Source: Dromiciops gliroides (taxonomy: Eukaryota; Chordata; Mammalia; Microbiotheria; Microbiotheriidae). Taken from it: a stretch of 64,000 nt of DNA. A program made the position numbers and the translations under genes. The stretch covers positions 58,980,492-59,044,491 of the forward strand of contig NC_057867.1 in assembly GCF_019393635.1 (NCBI RefSeq), given 5' to 3'. Below, piece after piece: positions 23,801-34,269 of the stretch (within the stretch, counting starts at the first letter, position 1; every line of letters begins with the position of its first letter). A model generated the notes under the pieces. That model worked only from the letters and a program-made list of their open reading frames with translations, was not told the origin of the DNA and made no database searches.

Positions 23801-24673
23801 TTTGGCTGCATCCCATAGATTTTGGTATGTTGTCTCATGATTGTCATTCTCTTGGATAAAGTTATTGATTGTTTCTATGATTTCTTGTTTGGCCCATTCA
23901 TTCTTTAGAATGAAATTATTTAGTTTCCAATTGATTTTCATTCTACTTTTCCCTGGCTCTTTCTTACATGTAATTTTTATTGCATCATGATCTGAAAAGG
24001 ATGCATTTACTATTTCTGCCTTTCTACATTTGACTATGATGTTTTTGTGCCCTAATACATGGTCAATTTTTGAAAATGTGCCATGTACTGCTGAGAAAAA
24101 GGTATATTCCTTTCTGTCCCCATTCAATTTTCTCCAGACATCTATCATGTCTAACTTTTCTAGTAATCTATTCACCTCTTTCACTTCTTTCTTATTTATT
24201 TTTTGGCTAGATTTATCTAATTCTGAGAGGGGGAGATTCAGATCCCCCACTAGTATAGTATTACTATCTAATTCCTCTTGTAACTCATTTAACTTCTCCT
24301 CTAAGAACTTGGATGCTATACCACTTGGCGCATACATATTTAATATTGATATTACTTCATTATCTATAGTACCTTTAAGTAAGATGTAATTTCCTTCCTT
24401 ATCTCTTTTAATGAGATCTATTTTTGCCTGCACCTTGTCTGAGATAAGGATTGCTACCCCTGCCTTTTTTACTTTAGCTGAGGCATAATATATTCTGCTC
24501 CAGCCTTTTACCTTTACTCTGTGTGTATCTCTCTGCTTCAAATGTGTTTCTTGTAAACAGAATATTGTAGGGTTCTGGTTTTTAATCCACTCTGCAATTC
24601 GCTTCCGTTTTATAGCAGAGTTCATCCCATTCACATTCACAGTTATTATTACTGACTGTCTATTCCCCTCCAT
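20845..24673 (-). pseudogene. L1 ORF2 (endonuclease-reverse transcriptase), one frame break
   Basis: ORF2p nicks target DNA and reverse-transcribes L1 RNA at the nick. The chosen ATG (24673) starts MEGNRQSVIITVNVNGMNSA, matching where mammalian ORF2 begins; an upstream in-frame ATG at 24781 is less likely. The APE endonuclease (first ~235 residues) has VNG, CLQETH, YAPSG, GDLN and SFSDHDAI. The RT has [36 protein letters not shown] and the catalytic LFADDM. The C-terminal Cys-rich part has [16 protein letters not shown] and ends ...TLSVDLL. Total about 1,275 codons, as expected for L1. The frame shifts once near 23306-23320 (after SLNKPIK), in an A-rich stretch. Alignment to human ORF2 as I recall it suggests that a few bases are lost there. 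Confidence 0.9.
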
Positions 24674-25255
24674 TCCATTTACCCCCTTTGTACTTTTCCC
24701 CCCTTCTTTCACCCTATTCCTCCTCACCGACGTTTTACTTCTTACCCCTGCCTCCCCCAATCTGCCCTCCCTTTTTATCACCCCCCTCTCTTTTCTTTAC
24801 CCTTTTCTCCCTTGCTTTTGTCCTCCCTTCTATCAGTCCCCCCTTTCCCTTCCCCTTTTGTTTCCCTAAAGAATGAGTTAAGTTTCTTTATCCCAATGAA
24901 CGTATATGTTATTCCCTCTTTGAGTCAAATCTAATGAGAATAGGGTTGAAACCATGTTCCCCCCTCCTTTCTTTCCCTCTATTGTAATAGGTTTTTTTCC
25001 ACCTCTTCATATGATATAATTCATCCCATTCCACCTCCCCTTTCCTCTCCTCCCCATAGACTCCCTTTTTATCCCCTTAATTCTTTTGTATCATCACATC
25101 AAAGACAATTTATATTTATACCCTCTATATAAAGTCCTGCTCTCTGCCCAAATACATTTACAGTTCTTAAGAGTTATGAGTATTATCTTCCTGTATAGAG
25201 ATATAAACAGTTTAACCTAATAGGGTAACTTTTTTTTTCCCTTCTGTTTACCTTT
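24674..25255 (-). other. Long L1 inter-ORF spacer
   Basis: About 580 bp separate the ORF1 stop (25256) from the ORF2 start (24673). The sense strand is purine-rich. Human and mouse L1 spacers are only tens of bases long. The old L1 at 11000-16230 also has a long spacer (about 12180-13030), so this is probably a family trait. Confidence 0.75.
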
Positions 25256-26403
25256 TTAAACTTCTCTTGAGTCTTGTATGTTGAGATCAAATTTTCTATT
25301 CAGTTCTGGTCTTTTCACCAGGAAAGATTGAAAGTCCCCAATGTCATTAAATGTCCATCTTTTCCCCTGACAGAAAATGCACATTTTTGCTGGGTAATAG
25401 ATTCTCGGCTGCAATCCAAGCTCCTTTGCTTTCCGGAATATCATATTCCAAGCCTTGCGGTCCTTTAATGTTGAAGCTGCCAGGTCCTGAGCAATCCTGA
25501 CTGTGGCTCCATGATATTTAAATTGCTTCTTTCTGGCTGCTTGGAGTATTTTCTCCTTCACCTGATAATTCTGGAATTTGGCTACAATATTCCTTGGAGT
25601 TTTCCTTTTGGGGTCTCTTTCAGGAGGTGATCGGTGGATTCTTTCAATGATGATTTTATCCTCTGATTCTATGATATCAGGGCAGTTCTCCTTAATAATT
25701 TCCTGGAATATGGTGTCTAGATTCTTTTTCTGGTCATGGCTTTCAGGCAGTCCAATGATTCTCAAATTGTCTCTCCTCGATCTGTTTTCCAGATCAGTTG
25801 TCTTTCCAATGAGGTATTTCACATTTTCTTCTATTTTTTTCATTTTTTTTTATTCTGCTTGACTGATTCTTGGTGTCTCATGGATTCCTTATCTTCCAAC
25901 TGTCCCACTTTAATTTTTAAGGCATTGTTTTCTTCAGTGAGATTATGCACCTTTTTTTCCATTTGGCTAAGTGAATTTTTTAAGGTATTGTTTTCTTCAG
26001 TGAGATTATGCACCTTTTTTTCCATTTGGCCAAATGAATTTTTTAAGGTATTGTTTTTTTCAGTGAGATTATGCAGCTTTTTTTCCATTTGGCCAAATGA
26101 ATTTTTTAAGGCTTTGTTTTCTTCAGCTTCCTTTTCCAAGCTGCTGATTCTTTTTTCATAGTTTTTTTGTTTTGCTTTCATTTCTCTCCCCATTTTTTCT
26201 TCTACCTCTTGCAATTGATTTTTAAAATCCTTTTTGAGCTCTTCCAGGAAGGCTTTTTGTTCTTGCGACCAATTCACCTTCCCTTGTGAGGCTTCAGATG
26301 TAGCCAATTTGAGGCTATTGTCCTCATCTGAGTTTGTGTTGGCTTCTTCCCTATTGATACAGAAGCTCTCAATGGAGAGGGCTCTTTTTTGCTTCTTACT
26401 CAT
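25256..26403 (-). pseudogene. L1 ORF1 (RNA-binding chaperone), one frame break
   Basis: ORF1p coats L1 RNA as a trimer. ATG at 26403 gives MSKKQKRALSIESFCINREE. A long coiled coil follows (residues ~60-185), including tandem 21-residue units such as NNTLKNSFGQMEKKVHNLTE. The conserved RRM/CTD part then begins with LIGKTTDLENRSRRDNLRII and carries RIHRSPPERD, TPRNIVAKFQNYQVKEKILQ and ARKKQFKYHG, ending at 25256. The two halves are in different frames that meet at 25840-25843, beside an A9 run; the net shift corresponds to one missing base. Overall length is about 382 codons, longer than human ORF1p (338) because of the extra heptads. Confidence 0.88.
25918..26120 (-). repeat. 63-bp tandem repeats within L1 ORF1 coiled coil
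   Basis: Units start at 25918, 25981, 26044 and 26107 (the last one partial), each 63 bp and therefore 21 codons or three heptads. Units 2 and 3 are nearly identical. The period keeps the frame and the heptad register. Confidence 0.9.
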
Positions 26404-26965
26404 TATTGCAGCCTATTTATTCTTTAAGTTGAGGTCTGCTCTGGGGGCACCAGGGTCCCTGTTTTGGGCTTCTTGTGCAGGTGTATAGGTGCTGTGTGAC
26501 CGGGCTTTTACTCTGAGGCCTTTATGGTGTGTGGAGATCCCCCACCCTGCACTTCCTGTCTGATTGTGCTCGGCCAGCCAGGCGCCAGACCCCGGCGTCT
26601 GATCCCGCCGTTGGTGGCCCTCTCGGCCGGTGCAGGTAGGTTTTTCTACTGTCCTTCTTGGCCACCAGATTTTTGAACCAGGTTCCGGGAGCCTCAGTTG
26701 TTCGGCTGTGGCCCACAGCTCCTGCTGACTTGCCCCGACCCCCTCGGCGCTGGGTTGCTGCCCTGCGCTGGGCCTCCCTTTTGCCCGAGTCAGACCGACC
26801 TTTTCCTGAAGTCTTCTAAATTATCTCTGGTTGGAGGACTGTGTCTCTCTGTCTCTTTGCAGGTTCTGTAGTTTCAGAATCCGTCCAGAGGCTTGATTTA
26901 ATGTTCGTTTTGAGGGAACAGAAGGAGAGCTCAGGCAGCTTGCAGCTTCCTCTCCGCCATCTTGG
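26404..26965 (-). promoter_or_regulatory. L1 5'UTR/internal promoter with YY1-like site
   Basis: GC- and CpG-richer than the rest of the element. At its very start the sense strand reads AGCCAAGATGGCGGAGAGG (plus-strand 26947-26965), which contains the YY1 core as placed at the 5' end of human L1. This supports the element being full length. No reading frame here looks coding. Confidence 0.7.
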
Positions 26966-27166
26966 CTCTAACTTTTTCTTAATAGAAGAAGAAACTGGGG
27001 CCCAAGCTGATACCATTGAGCAAATGTCTGAACCAATAAAACTTTATCCTAGTTCCCATTCTGACTTGTTAGTGCTCCTGAAATGACCATGTTTTTCATT
27101 TAAACAGGCAAGTTGAGTGCAGTAACTCATAGAATCATAGGGTTAGAAACTGGACAGAGGGACCTT

Positions 27167-27400
27167 TGTTGCTGTTCAGTCATTTCAGTCGTGTCTGATT
27201 CTTGATAATCCCATTTGGGGTTTTCTTGGAAAAGATTCTTAAGTGGTTTGCTATCTTCTCCAGCTCATTTTACAAATGAGGAAACTGAGGCAAACAGGGT
27301 GAAGTGACTTGCCCAGGATCACACAGCTAGGAAGTGTCTGAGGCTAGATTTGAACTCAGGTCTTCCTGACTCTAGGCCTGGTGCCATCTAGCTGGGTCTT
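27167..27400 (-). mobile_element. CORE-type marsupial SINE (Mar1-like)
   Basis: Reverse copy: TGTTGCTGTTCAGTCATTTC, CCATTTGGGGTTTTCTTGGA, CTCCAGCTCATTTTACAAAT, ACTTGCCCAGGATCACACAG, GGTGCCATCTAGCTGG. Near full length with the (TTG)-type tail at its left end. Confidence 0.8.
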
Positions 27401-27419
27401 AGGGGGACCTTTTATGGAT

Positions 27420-27565
27420 GAAGAATTTCAGGTCCATTAGACTGTGAGCATCTTGAGGGTAAGGACTGATTTTTCTTTCCTTTGTACCCCCAGCACTTAT
27501 CTTTGTGCCTGACACATTGTAAACACTTAATAGATACTTGTTGACTGACTATTGGAAAATGACTC
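27420..27565 (+). mobile_element. L2 3' end
   Basis: TTAGACTGTGAGCATCTTGA, TTTGTACCCCCAGCACTTAT and TAAACACTTAATAGATACTT. From 27565 to 28180 there are only a short MIR-like trace and sequence I cannot assign. Confidence 0.65.
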
Positions 27566-28187
27566 GTCTAAGATCACACAGGAATTAAGTGGCAGGACTG
27601 GAATTTTTAACCCAGTGCCTAGTATATAGTAGGTGCTTAATGTGTGGTTATTGAGTTGAACTGAATTGAGTTGAATTGAACACAGGTCTCCTGAATCCTC
27701 ATTCTGCCTGATGTTCTTTCGATTGCTTAGGTATTTTTTTGAGATCTCCTGTAATCCTCTCTAAAAGGTGCCAAATAGGAAGGGTTAGTTTTAAGTTGAT
27801 GAAAGTTGAGATGACTTGGCATCGGACACTACTACAAAATAGATCCCCCCACCTCCATTCCTTTCCATCAACCCCCTCAAATGCATCCTCGGAATTGAAA
27901 TTTCTCTCAAGGTTGCCACGAGGGTAAATAAAATGCATAGAATACTGCGCTGGGGGTTTGCAATTTTACCTTTTTCTAGCATAAATCTTATACTCCGTCA
28001 CATGAATTACATATGGCTCAGGGTTCCCTAATGGTGCCTTTGTTAGTGTTTCTCTCCCCCTTGACCTTGGGGAAAATATTGTTCCTCCAACAATAAGAAC
28101 AATTTGTAGTATTATTCTTGTCATTACTGGCATCTATTTGTGATTGGACTGGGCAACGACTGTATTTCAAGTTTTCCAAAAGGCCCT

Positions 28188-28460
28188 GGATGAGAGAGAG
28201 AGACAGAGAGAGACAGAGATGGAGACAGAAAGAGACAAAGAAAGGGAGAAGGGATGAGAAGAAAAAGAAGAAGAAGAAGAAGAAGAAGAAGAAGAAGAAG
28301 AAGAAGAAGAAGAAGAAGAAGAAGAAGAAGAAAGAAGAGGAGGAGGAGGAAGAGAGGGAGGAGGGGGAGGAAGAGCAGGGAGGACCGAGAGGGGAAGGAG
28401 GAGGAGAGGGAGGAGGGCAGGGGAGGGGGAGGTTGAAGAGGAGGGGGGAAGGAGGAGAGG
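28188..28460 (+). repeat. Purine tract with (GAA)22
   Basis: GAGA-rich sequence leads into about 22 uninterrupted AAG/GAA triplets (28266-28332), then (GAG)/(GGA)-rich sequence to 28460. Plus strand is nearly all purine for about 270 bp. The reading frames across it (poly-K, poly-R, poly-F) are artefacts. Confidence 0.9.
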
Positions 28461-28499
28461 ACTTTGAGCTCATTCTGTTCCGCCTTCTTGAGGTCATTT

Positions 28500-29040
28500 G
28501 TGATTCCATCCAGAATTGAAACTCCAGCCTCAGCACTCTGACACCCTCACCCTAAGCCACTTAGATTGTTTCCAAGCCCAGAGTTAATTTCCACTTGCAT
28601 ATTAGACGGTCTTTGCGGAACTTCGCTGTCAATAACGCTTTCGTATGCTAAAAGGCCTTCAGCCTCTGGATCACCCCTCCTTCTCCTGAGCCTGGCTTTT
28701 AAGGCCTCCTCTGGAGCTCCCCTAACTTCCCAAGAACCACAGAGATACCTCTTCAGGTCACCAGTGCATCAATTACCCTATCAAAGAGCGGGTGTTTCCT
28801 CTAAGCTCTCAGCAATTCTCCTTACTAGACCACACCTCCAGGGGCCAATGTGTGTTGGGAAATGTGGATTACTTACAATTGGCTATTCATCAGCATTGGC
28901 TGAGGCGAGGAGGATGGTTAGCTTTGCAGGAACCTTTAAAGGGCTATAGGCCAGGAAATGGCACTTAAGACCCTGGTTGGGGAACAAAGCTTGACAATTG
29001 CCTGAAGGAGCCTTAGAGCCAGTGGTCCAGGAAGAGCACT
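28500..29040. other. Repeat-poor segment, function not apparent
   Basis: About 540 bp with balanced composition and no repeat that I can recognise. An open frame on the plus strand (28566-28949) has no motif, plausible start context or neighbour to support it. It could be conserved noncoding DNA, but nothing in the sequence alone shows that. Confidence 0.3.
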
Positions 29041-29044
29041 TTCT

Positions 29045-31065
29045 AACAAGCTGATGATAGTGTCTCAGTTGTGGTCAAGAGCATCCATTTGGAAGTTAGA
29101 GACCCTGAATTTGAACCCCAGCACTGAGTACCACGCCTAGCACTTAGTAGGCACTTAATAAATACTTATGGAATTGAATTGAATCCCATCTCTGGCATTT
29201 TACTTCTCTGTGTGACCTTGATTAACTCACTTCACTTTTTCCTGACTCAGTTTCTTGTTCTGAAAACTGAGGCAGTTGGACTAGATGACCTTGAAGATCT
29301 ACATAGGATTGTTGATTTGGGGCTAGAAGGGACCTCAGAAAGCATCTGGTCCAACCCCCTCACTTTGCACATGAGTCATCTGATACCTAGAGAAGTTCAG
29401 TGACTTACCCAAGGTTACCCAGTCCGTAAGATCCAGATGTGGAATATAAACCCAGGTCATCAGACTCAAATGTCTTAAATCAAATGTTTTCTACCCACTA
29501 GCTCTGGGAGGGGAAGAGGACAAATACTTTTGTCTACATTTTACAGATTAGGGACCTGAGGTTCAGCGAAGTAGGACATGTCCAAGGTCACGGATCTAAT
29601 AAATGGCAGAGTTGGTATTCGGACCCAGGTCTTTTGATTCCAAGGCCTTGGGAGAGTCACCGTGATGCAGGAAAAATGGTGGATGCAGAGCGAGACCATC
29701 TGGGTTAAAATCTCAACTCGTCTGTTTATTCCTTCTTTGACCTTGGGTATGTCACTTACCTCTGTGGGCCGCTGGTTCCTCATCCACAATATGAATGGGC
29801 TCATACGAGGTGAAATCTCAGCTCCCTTACAGTTCACAGTGGCCCAATCCTACAGCACGTGGCACAATAACATGACAGGTTTAGGAAAGTTTTCCATGCT
29901 GGACTAGGCCTTCCTTACCAGGCTGGCTGTGAAGGGAATTCTGATTCAGACATGGCCCTGACTAGAGGGCCTCTGAGAGATCCCTCCCTCCCAGCTCAGT
30001 GATTCTGTTGTCTGGCTCATCTCTTTCACTTCGAGACATAATCCAGAAAAAAATAGCTGTTGAGCTCTCAAATATTCCAGAGGGGCACCTCACTGGTGCA
30101 GCATTTCTGCGCCTCTCCACACTGACAGTAAATTCTCTGTAACGTCAGCCTTAAAAGAGAACTCCCTCCTGCAGCTCTGGCTCCGGCTCCTGGGCCGGGC
30201 TCGGGACGATATTGTCTGGCTTCTGTTCCCCTGCAGAATATGGGATCATTTGGGGCTGTTGGAGATGCTGCCCCGGGGAATTGGTTCTTGGACGTAACAA
30301 AAGTGCCTGATTTTCATTTTATTGACTTAGCTATACATAGTCACTGTCATTTATTTCTGTTGAATTCCTTGATTCTCACTTTTCTCTTCCTGAGTCTAAT
30401 TCTCCCCCTGCCCTCCATTACCATTAGTCTTGTGTTGACTTCCAGCATTTCATAGCTTCCAGTCCCTTTTCCTCCTTCTGATCCACCCTCTATCCTTGTT
30501 GCCAGAATATGATTTCTAGATTCTCCTCCCTCCATGCTGTGTGATCCTAGGTAAGTGATTTCATGTCTCACAGCCTCAGTTTCCCCATCTCTAGAATGGG
30601 GAAAATAATGATAGCTAATTTTCACAGAATGGATGTGAGAATCAAATAAGATACTATATAGAAACCCCAGTTCCAGTGGCTCCCTATGGCCCATGTACAA
30701 ATCACTTAGCTTGGCATTCAAGTGCATTACAAATATTATCTCATCTGATCCTCTGCAAGATAAGTGCCATTCATATATAATCTATAACAAATTGCTTACC
30801 TTCTTAGGAAGGGGAGAGGGAAGAGGGGGAGAGAAAAAAATTGGAAGTCAACATTTTATTTTAAAAAGAATGTTAAAATTGTTTTGTTTTTCAAAAAAAG
30901 GAGAAATGCTATTATTACTCCCATTTTACAGTTAAGGGAACTGAGACAAGCAGAGGCTAAATGACTTGCCGGGATCACACAGCTAGTAAGTGTTGGAGGT
31001 TGGACTTGAACTGAGGTCTTTTAGTCCCTGGTTCCATTGCAGCACCATCTAGTTACCTCTAGATG
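29045..31065. repeat. MIR/L2/L1 fragments in unassigned sequence
   Basis: L2-like end at about 29125-29180. MIR-like pieces at about 29190-29650 and 29655-29830 (plus, GACCTTGGGTATGTCACTTA), 30530-30650 and 30900-31065 (minus). L1 3' end at about 30775-30900 (AACAAATTGCTTACCTTCTT). The 29850-30240 part is GC-richer and unassigned, with one CRE-like half (TAACGTCAGC near 30140); I do not call a promoter. Confidence 0.45.
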
Positions 31066-31379
31066 GCAGCCACATGGAGAATAGATTTAAAGAATGGAGA
31101 GGAAACAGGATTAGAAAACTATTACAATAGTCCTGGTGAGACGTGATAAGGGCCTGGACTAAGGTGCTGGCCATTTCAGTGCAGCAATGATGCTTTCTTT
31201 GCCTAGGCTATAGCTCATAATTTTGGATTTTGGTAAATTACCTGTATTCTACAATGTGATCGCGGGAGAAAACCAAATCTGGCGAATTGCTTAGTGTTTC
31301 TTAACTACTAGTAGCCATATCTCTTAGGATTATGTTTGCTTTTGAAATCCTTTTCTAGATCTAATGATACTTCTTAGCT

Positions 31380-31760
31380 CTGAAGTTCATCCTCATGGAA
31401 AACGCAGCCTAGGGGACAGAGGGCTGGACTTAGAGTCAGGAAGACTCAGATTCAAAGTTTGCTTCTGACGCTTGGCTGTTCGGTCCTACACAAGTCACTT
31501 AACCTCTCCTAATTTCACTTGCCTCATTTGTAAACTCTCACTATTGTAAACTATCTCTCTATTGTGAGGGTCAAATGCAGGTATGCCAAACATGCCTCAG
31601 TGGGTTGCATGGGACCTAGGACACTCCTAAAGTATGTCGCAAAAGTATGTCGCAAAGCAGATTAAAACCAAGTTGATATGTGGCCCGAGGGGATCTTTAC
31701 GTACAGCCTAGTGGTCCCTGGTTCTATTTGAGTTTGACACTATCAATCTGGTGTATAGAA
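31380..31760. repeat. MIR copy followed by hAT-like fragment
   Basis: A MIR-like stretch (31400-31545: GAGTCAGGAAGACTCAGATT, TACACAAGTCACTTAACCTC) is followed at 31563-31745 by a segment ending GTCCCTGGTTCTATTTGAGT and TTGACAC. That end is shared with 50760-50895 and 52740-52895, which end in a GTTGAGTTTGATCCCACTGG-like motif. The shared block looks like an old nonautonomous DNA transposon. 31760-32195 is unassigned. Confidence 0.45.
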
Positions 31761-32199
31761 AGCACGTTGTAAACCTTAAAGAACCATGTAAATGTCCTTA
31801 TTATTCTTGGTGTGTCATCATCATCACCACCTTCACAAGACTGTCTCAGCAGATCACAAAATGTTCTGTTCTCCAAGCATTGATTGTTCCCTTCAGTATC
31901 AGCCTCGTTTCATCTTTTGTGAAAAACTCTCTTTCAAACTAGACCATGATAGAAGCAAGGCCTGAAAGCCAGCCTCTGATGCCTGTGTTCAGCCCTGTGT
32001 CTTGATTAAAACGTGCATGTCTCCTTCCGTACTTGATATTCTGTATTGTCTCAGTACAAAGACCGAGCTGGTTATGTGGCCTCACTTGGGATTTCAGCCA
32101 AACCAAGGAGACTGCAGAAGTATACATGTTATCTACAAGAAAGAGCCCTGAATAAGAGGTCAGAAGAATGAAGGAAAAATATGTGGCAAGGGCTTTTTG

Positions 32200-32655
32200 G
32201 TGTACCAATGCCTGTGCTAAGCACTGGGCAGATGGATATAAAAAATAAGGCCCAGTCCCTACCTTCAGGTAGCTTACATTCTATTGCAGGAGGCAATACA
32301 TCAGGGGAAAGGGAGTCCCTGAGAATATGAGTGGAACATTAGGGTTGTCCGTGTCTATTGACACTTTCCAGAGGTGCCGGTAGTGTTCATTTGATTACAC
32401 TTCTCAATGTAATTTTTTTGGGGGGGAGAGAAGGGCAGAAAATAGAAAATAGAAAATAGAAAATAGAAAAGTGGGCCTGGGTGAAGATTAGGAAGAACTG
32501 AGTGACTTGGCTCTTCCCAGGTTGATCTCTTGGACAAATAATTTTATTTTTCCGAGGCTCAGTTTTCTCATCTCACATAATAGCTTCCTTTTAGACAATG
32601 CTTTGCAATGTATACAGTCAGGCAGCAAGCATTTATTAAGCACCTACTATATTCC
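32200..32655. repeat. Family E head and (AAAATAG)n microsatellite
   Basis: GTGCTAAGCACTGGGCAGAT and AGCTTACATTCTATTGCAGG mark a family E fragment (32200-32310). GAAAATAGAAAATAGAAAAT at 32435-32470 is a short simple repeat. CAAGCATTTATTAAGCACCT at 32625-32650 is another family E start. Confidence 0.5.
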
Positions 32656-32878
32656 AGACAGCGAGATGGTACAGTGGATAGTGTGAGGTCAAGTGTGGCT
32701 CAAGACACTAACTAACTGTGTGATCCTGGGCAAGTCACTTCACCCTGTTTGCCTCAGTTTCCTCATCTGTAAAATGAGCTGGAGAAGGAAATGGCAAACC
32801 ACCCTAGTATCTGTGCCAAAAAAACCCCAAATAGGGTCACAGAGAATCAGATGGGACTTAAAGGACTGAACAATAGAT
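32656..32878 (+). mobile_element. CORE-type marsupial SINE (Mar1-like)
   Basis: ATGGTACAGTGGATAGTGTG head, CTGGGCAAGTCACTTCACCC, CTCATCTGTAAAATGAGCTG, GGAAATGGCAAACCACCCTA, CAAATAGGGTCACAGAGAAT, and an end at GGACTGAACAATAG. It is inserted into the family E repeat. Confidence 0.75.
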
Positions 32879-32929
32879 AACTCCAGGCACCGTGATAAGC
32901 AAAGACAAAAGACAGTGAGGGAGAAGCTG

Positions 32930-33570
32930 CAAGTGATAGTGTACAAAGAGTCCTAGATTTAGAGTCAAAACACCTGTAGGTGGTAAATCACTACCTCCCT
33001 GGACTTCAGAAAGGATTACACTGGATGGACTCTAATGACCTGTCCAGTTCTAATCAATCAGTCAACCAAGTATTTATTAAGTGCTTACTATGTGCCAGGC
33101 ACTGTGCTAAGCCTTGGATATATCAGTAAAAAGCAAAAATAGTGCCTGCCCTCAAAGACCTTAGATTCTAAGGAGGGAGACAAGAGGTAGAAGAATAGTT
33201 ATGTAAATACACAATGCATGCAGAGTCGAAGGAAGATAACCCTAGAGGATACTATGATTCCCATTTTACAAATGAGATAACTGAGTCAGAGTAGATTATG
33301 AAAATAACTAATCTGACTTTGGAATCATAAGATCTGAGTTCAAATTCCACTTCTCAAACTTGCCACCTGTGTGGCTTTGGGCAAGTCACTTTATTTCCCT
33401 TGACCTCAGTTTCTTCATCTGTCAAATGCAGAGATGGGACTAGATGGATGATGAGGATCCTTCCAGTCCTACGAGCTGTGGTCCTGTAATCTTCAGTTCA
33501 CAAATCTCATCCCCATTTAACAGAGGAGAAAACAGAGGCTTGAATGTGTAGCAGTGTTTTCTAGCTCCGA
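32930..33570 (+). repeat. MIR copies and family E head
   Basis: MIR-like at 32930-33060 and 33290-33490 (TCTGAGTTCAAATTCCACTT, TGTGGCTTTGGGCAAGTCAC, CTCAGTTTCTTCATCTGTCA). Family E head at 33062-33250 (GTGCTTACTATGTGCCAGGC, CCCTCAAAGACCTTAGATTC). From 33570 to 34265 I see no gene or repeat I can name. Confidence 0.55.
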
Positions 33571-34269
33571 GTCCAGTTAGTGCAGACTTCACCATGGCAG
33601 GGAGGTACCCCTATAGTTACTATAGTGCTTCTTGGAGAAGATACTTATGAATGGATTCAATCCCTGACCTGGCTTGCCAGTTGACATGGACTTTGGCAGA
33701 GTTGTTTAGATGGTACAAAGTTGAGGTGAAGGTGAAATGTCTATTGAATCAACCCATTAAAGGTTTCATGCTTTAATGTCTTAAATGTCTATCTCCCAGG
33801 AGAGTATAATAGTAGTTATAAGTTTTATTCTATGTTTAAGTCTTTGTCAGGGCACATTTGTGAATGTTTTATGTTTTAAGAGTATATTTTGAGTGTAGGA
33901 AATAAATAGCTTTCCTATGCCTGATTTACATTGTTCTTGGATTACCATTCTCTTCTTCTTTTGGGGGATATGCTAAACATGAGTCAAATTTAAGTATCAT
34001 TCTCCTTGGAGCTCTGGAGAGGGTGGGCTAAGGGGCAGCGAATTTGAGAAAAAGCCTGACTCCCCACTCTTTAGGGGCCAGCGTCCTCCAGTACTAAACC
34101 TGGTCCATACATGTCAGTCCAGAGAAAGGAGCTTCTTTAGAACAAGAGAGTGCTCCAGCCCCCTTGGGACCAGAATCCAAGACGTTGATCATGTCAGACA
34201 AGGCAGGAGTCTTTTTGCTTCTTAAGTCCACCATCTCTCTTCTGAAATTAGTGAGGAGTATACTTCAGC

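Larger units (their letters stand above)
20363..26980 (-). mobile_element. Full-length L1 retrotransposon with target-site duplications
   Basis: The element spans 20378-26965 (about 6.6 kb), flanked by identical 15-bp direct repeats CTCTAACTTTTTCTT (20363-20377 and 26966-26980). From its 5' end it has a GC-richer 5'UTR of about 560 bp, ORF1 (26403-25256), a spacer of about 580 bp, ORF2 (24673-20845), and a 3'UTR of about 470 bp with a G-rich polypurine tract and an (AAAT)n tail. Each ORF has a single reading-frame break, each in an A-rich stretch. Perfect target duplications and near-intact ORFs mark it as young. The outermost bases of the duplication may overlap the L1's own first bases (AGAGCC). 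Confidence 0.92.

Noticed and set aside
28018-28536. Poly-F/poly-K/poly-R frames
   Set aside because: Translation of (GAA)n and flanking purine repeats.
28566-28949. 127-codon plus-strand frame in repeat-poor DNA
   Set aside because: No start context, domain or neighbouring exon; kept only as an unassigned segment.
30080-30240. Promoter suggested by a CRE-like TAACGTCAGC and local GC richness
   Set aside because: A single short motif without a nearby gene or CpG island.
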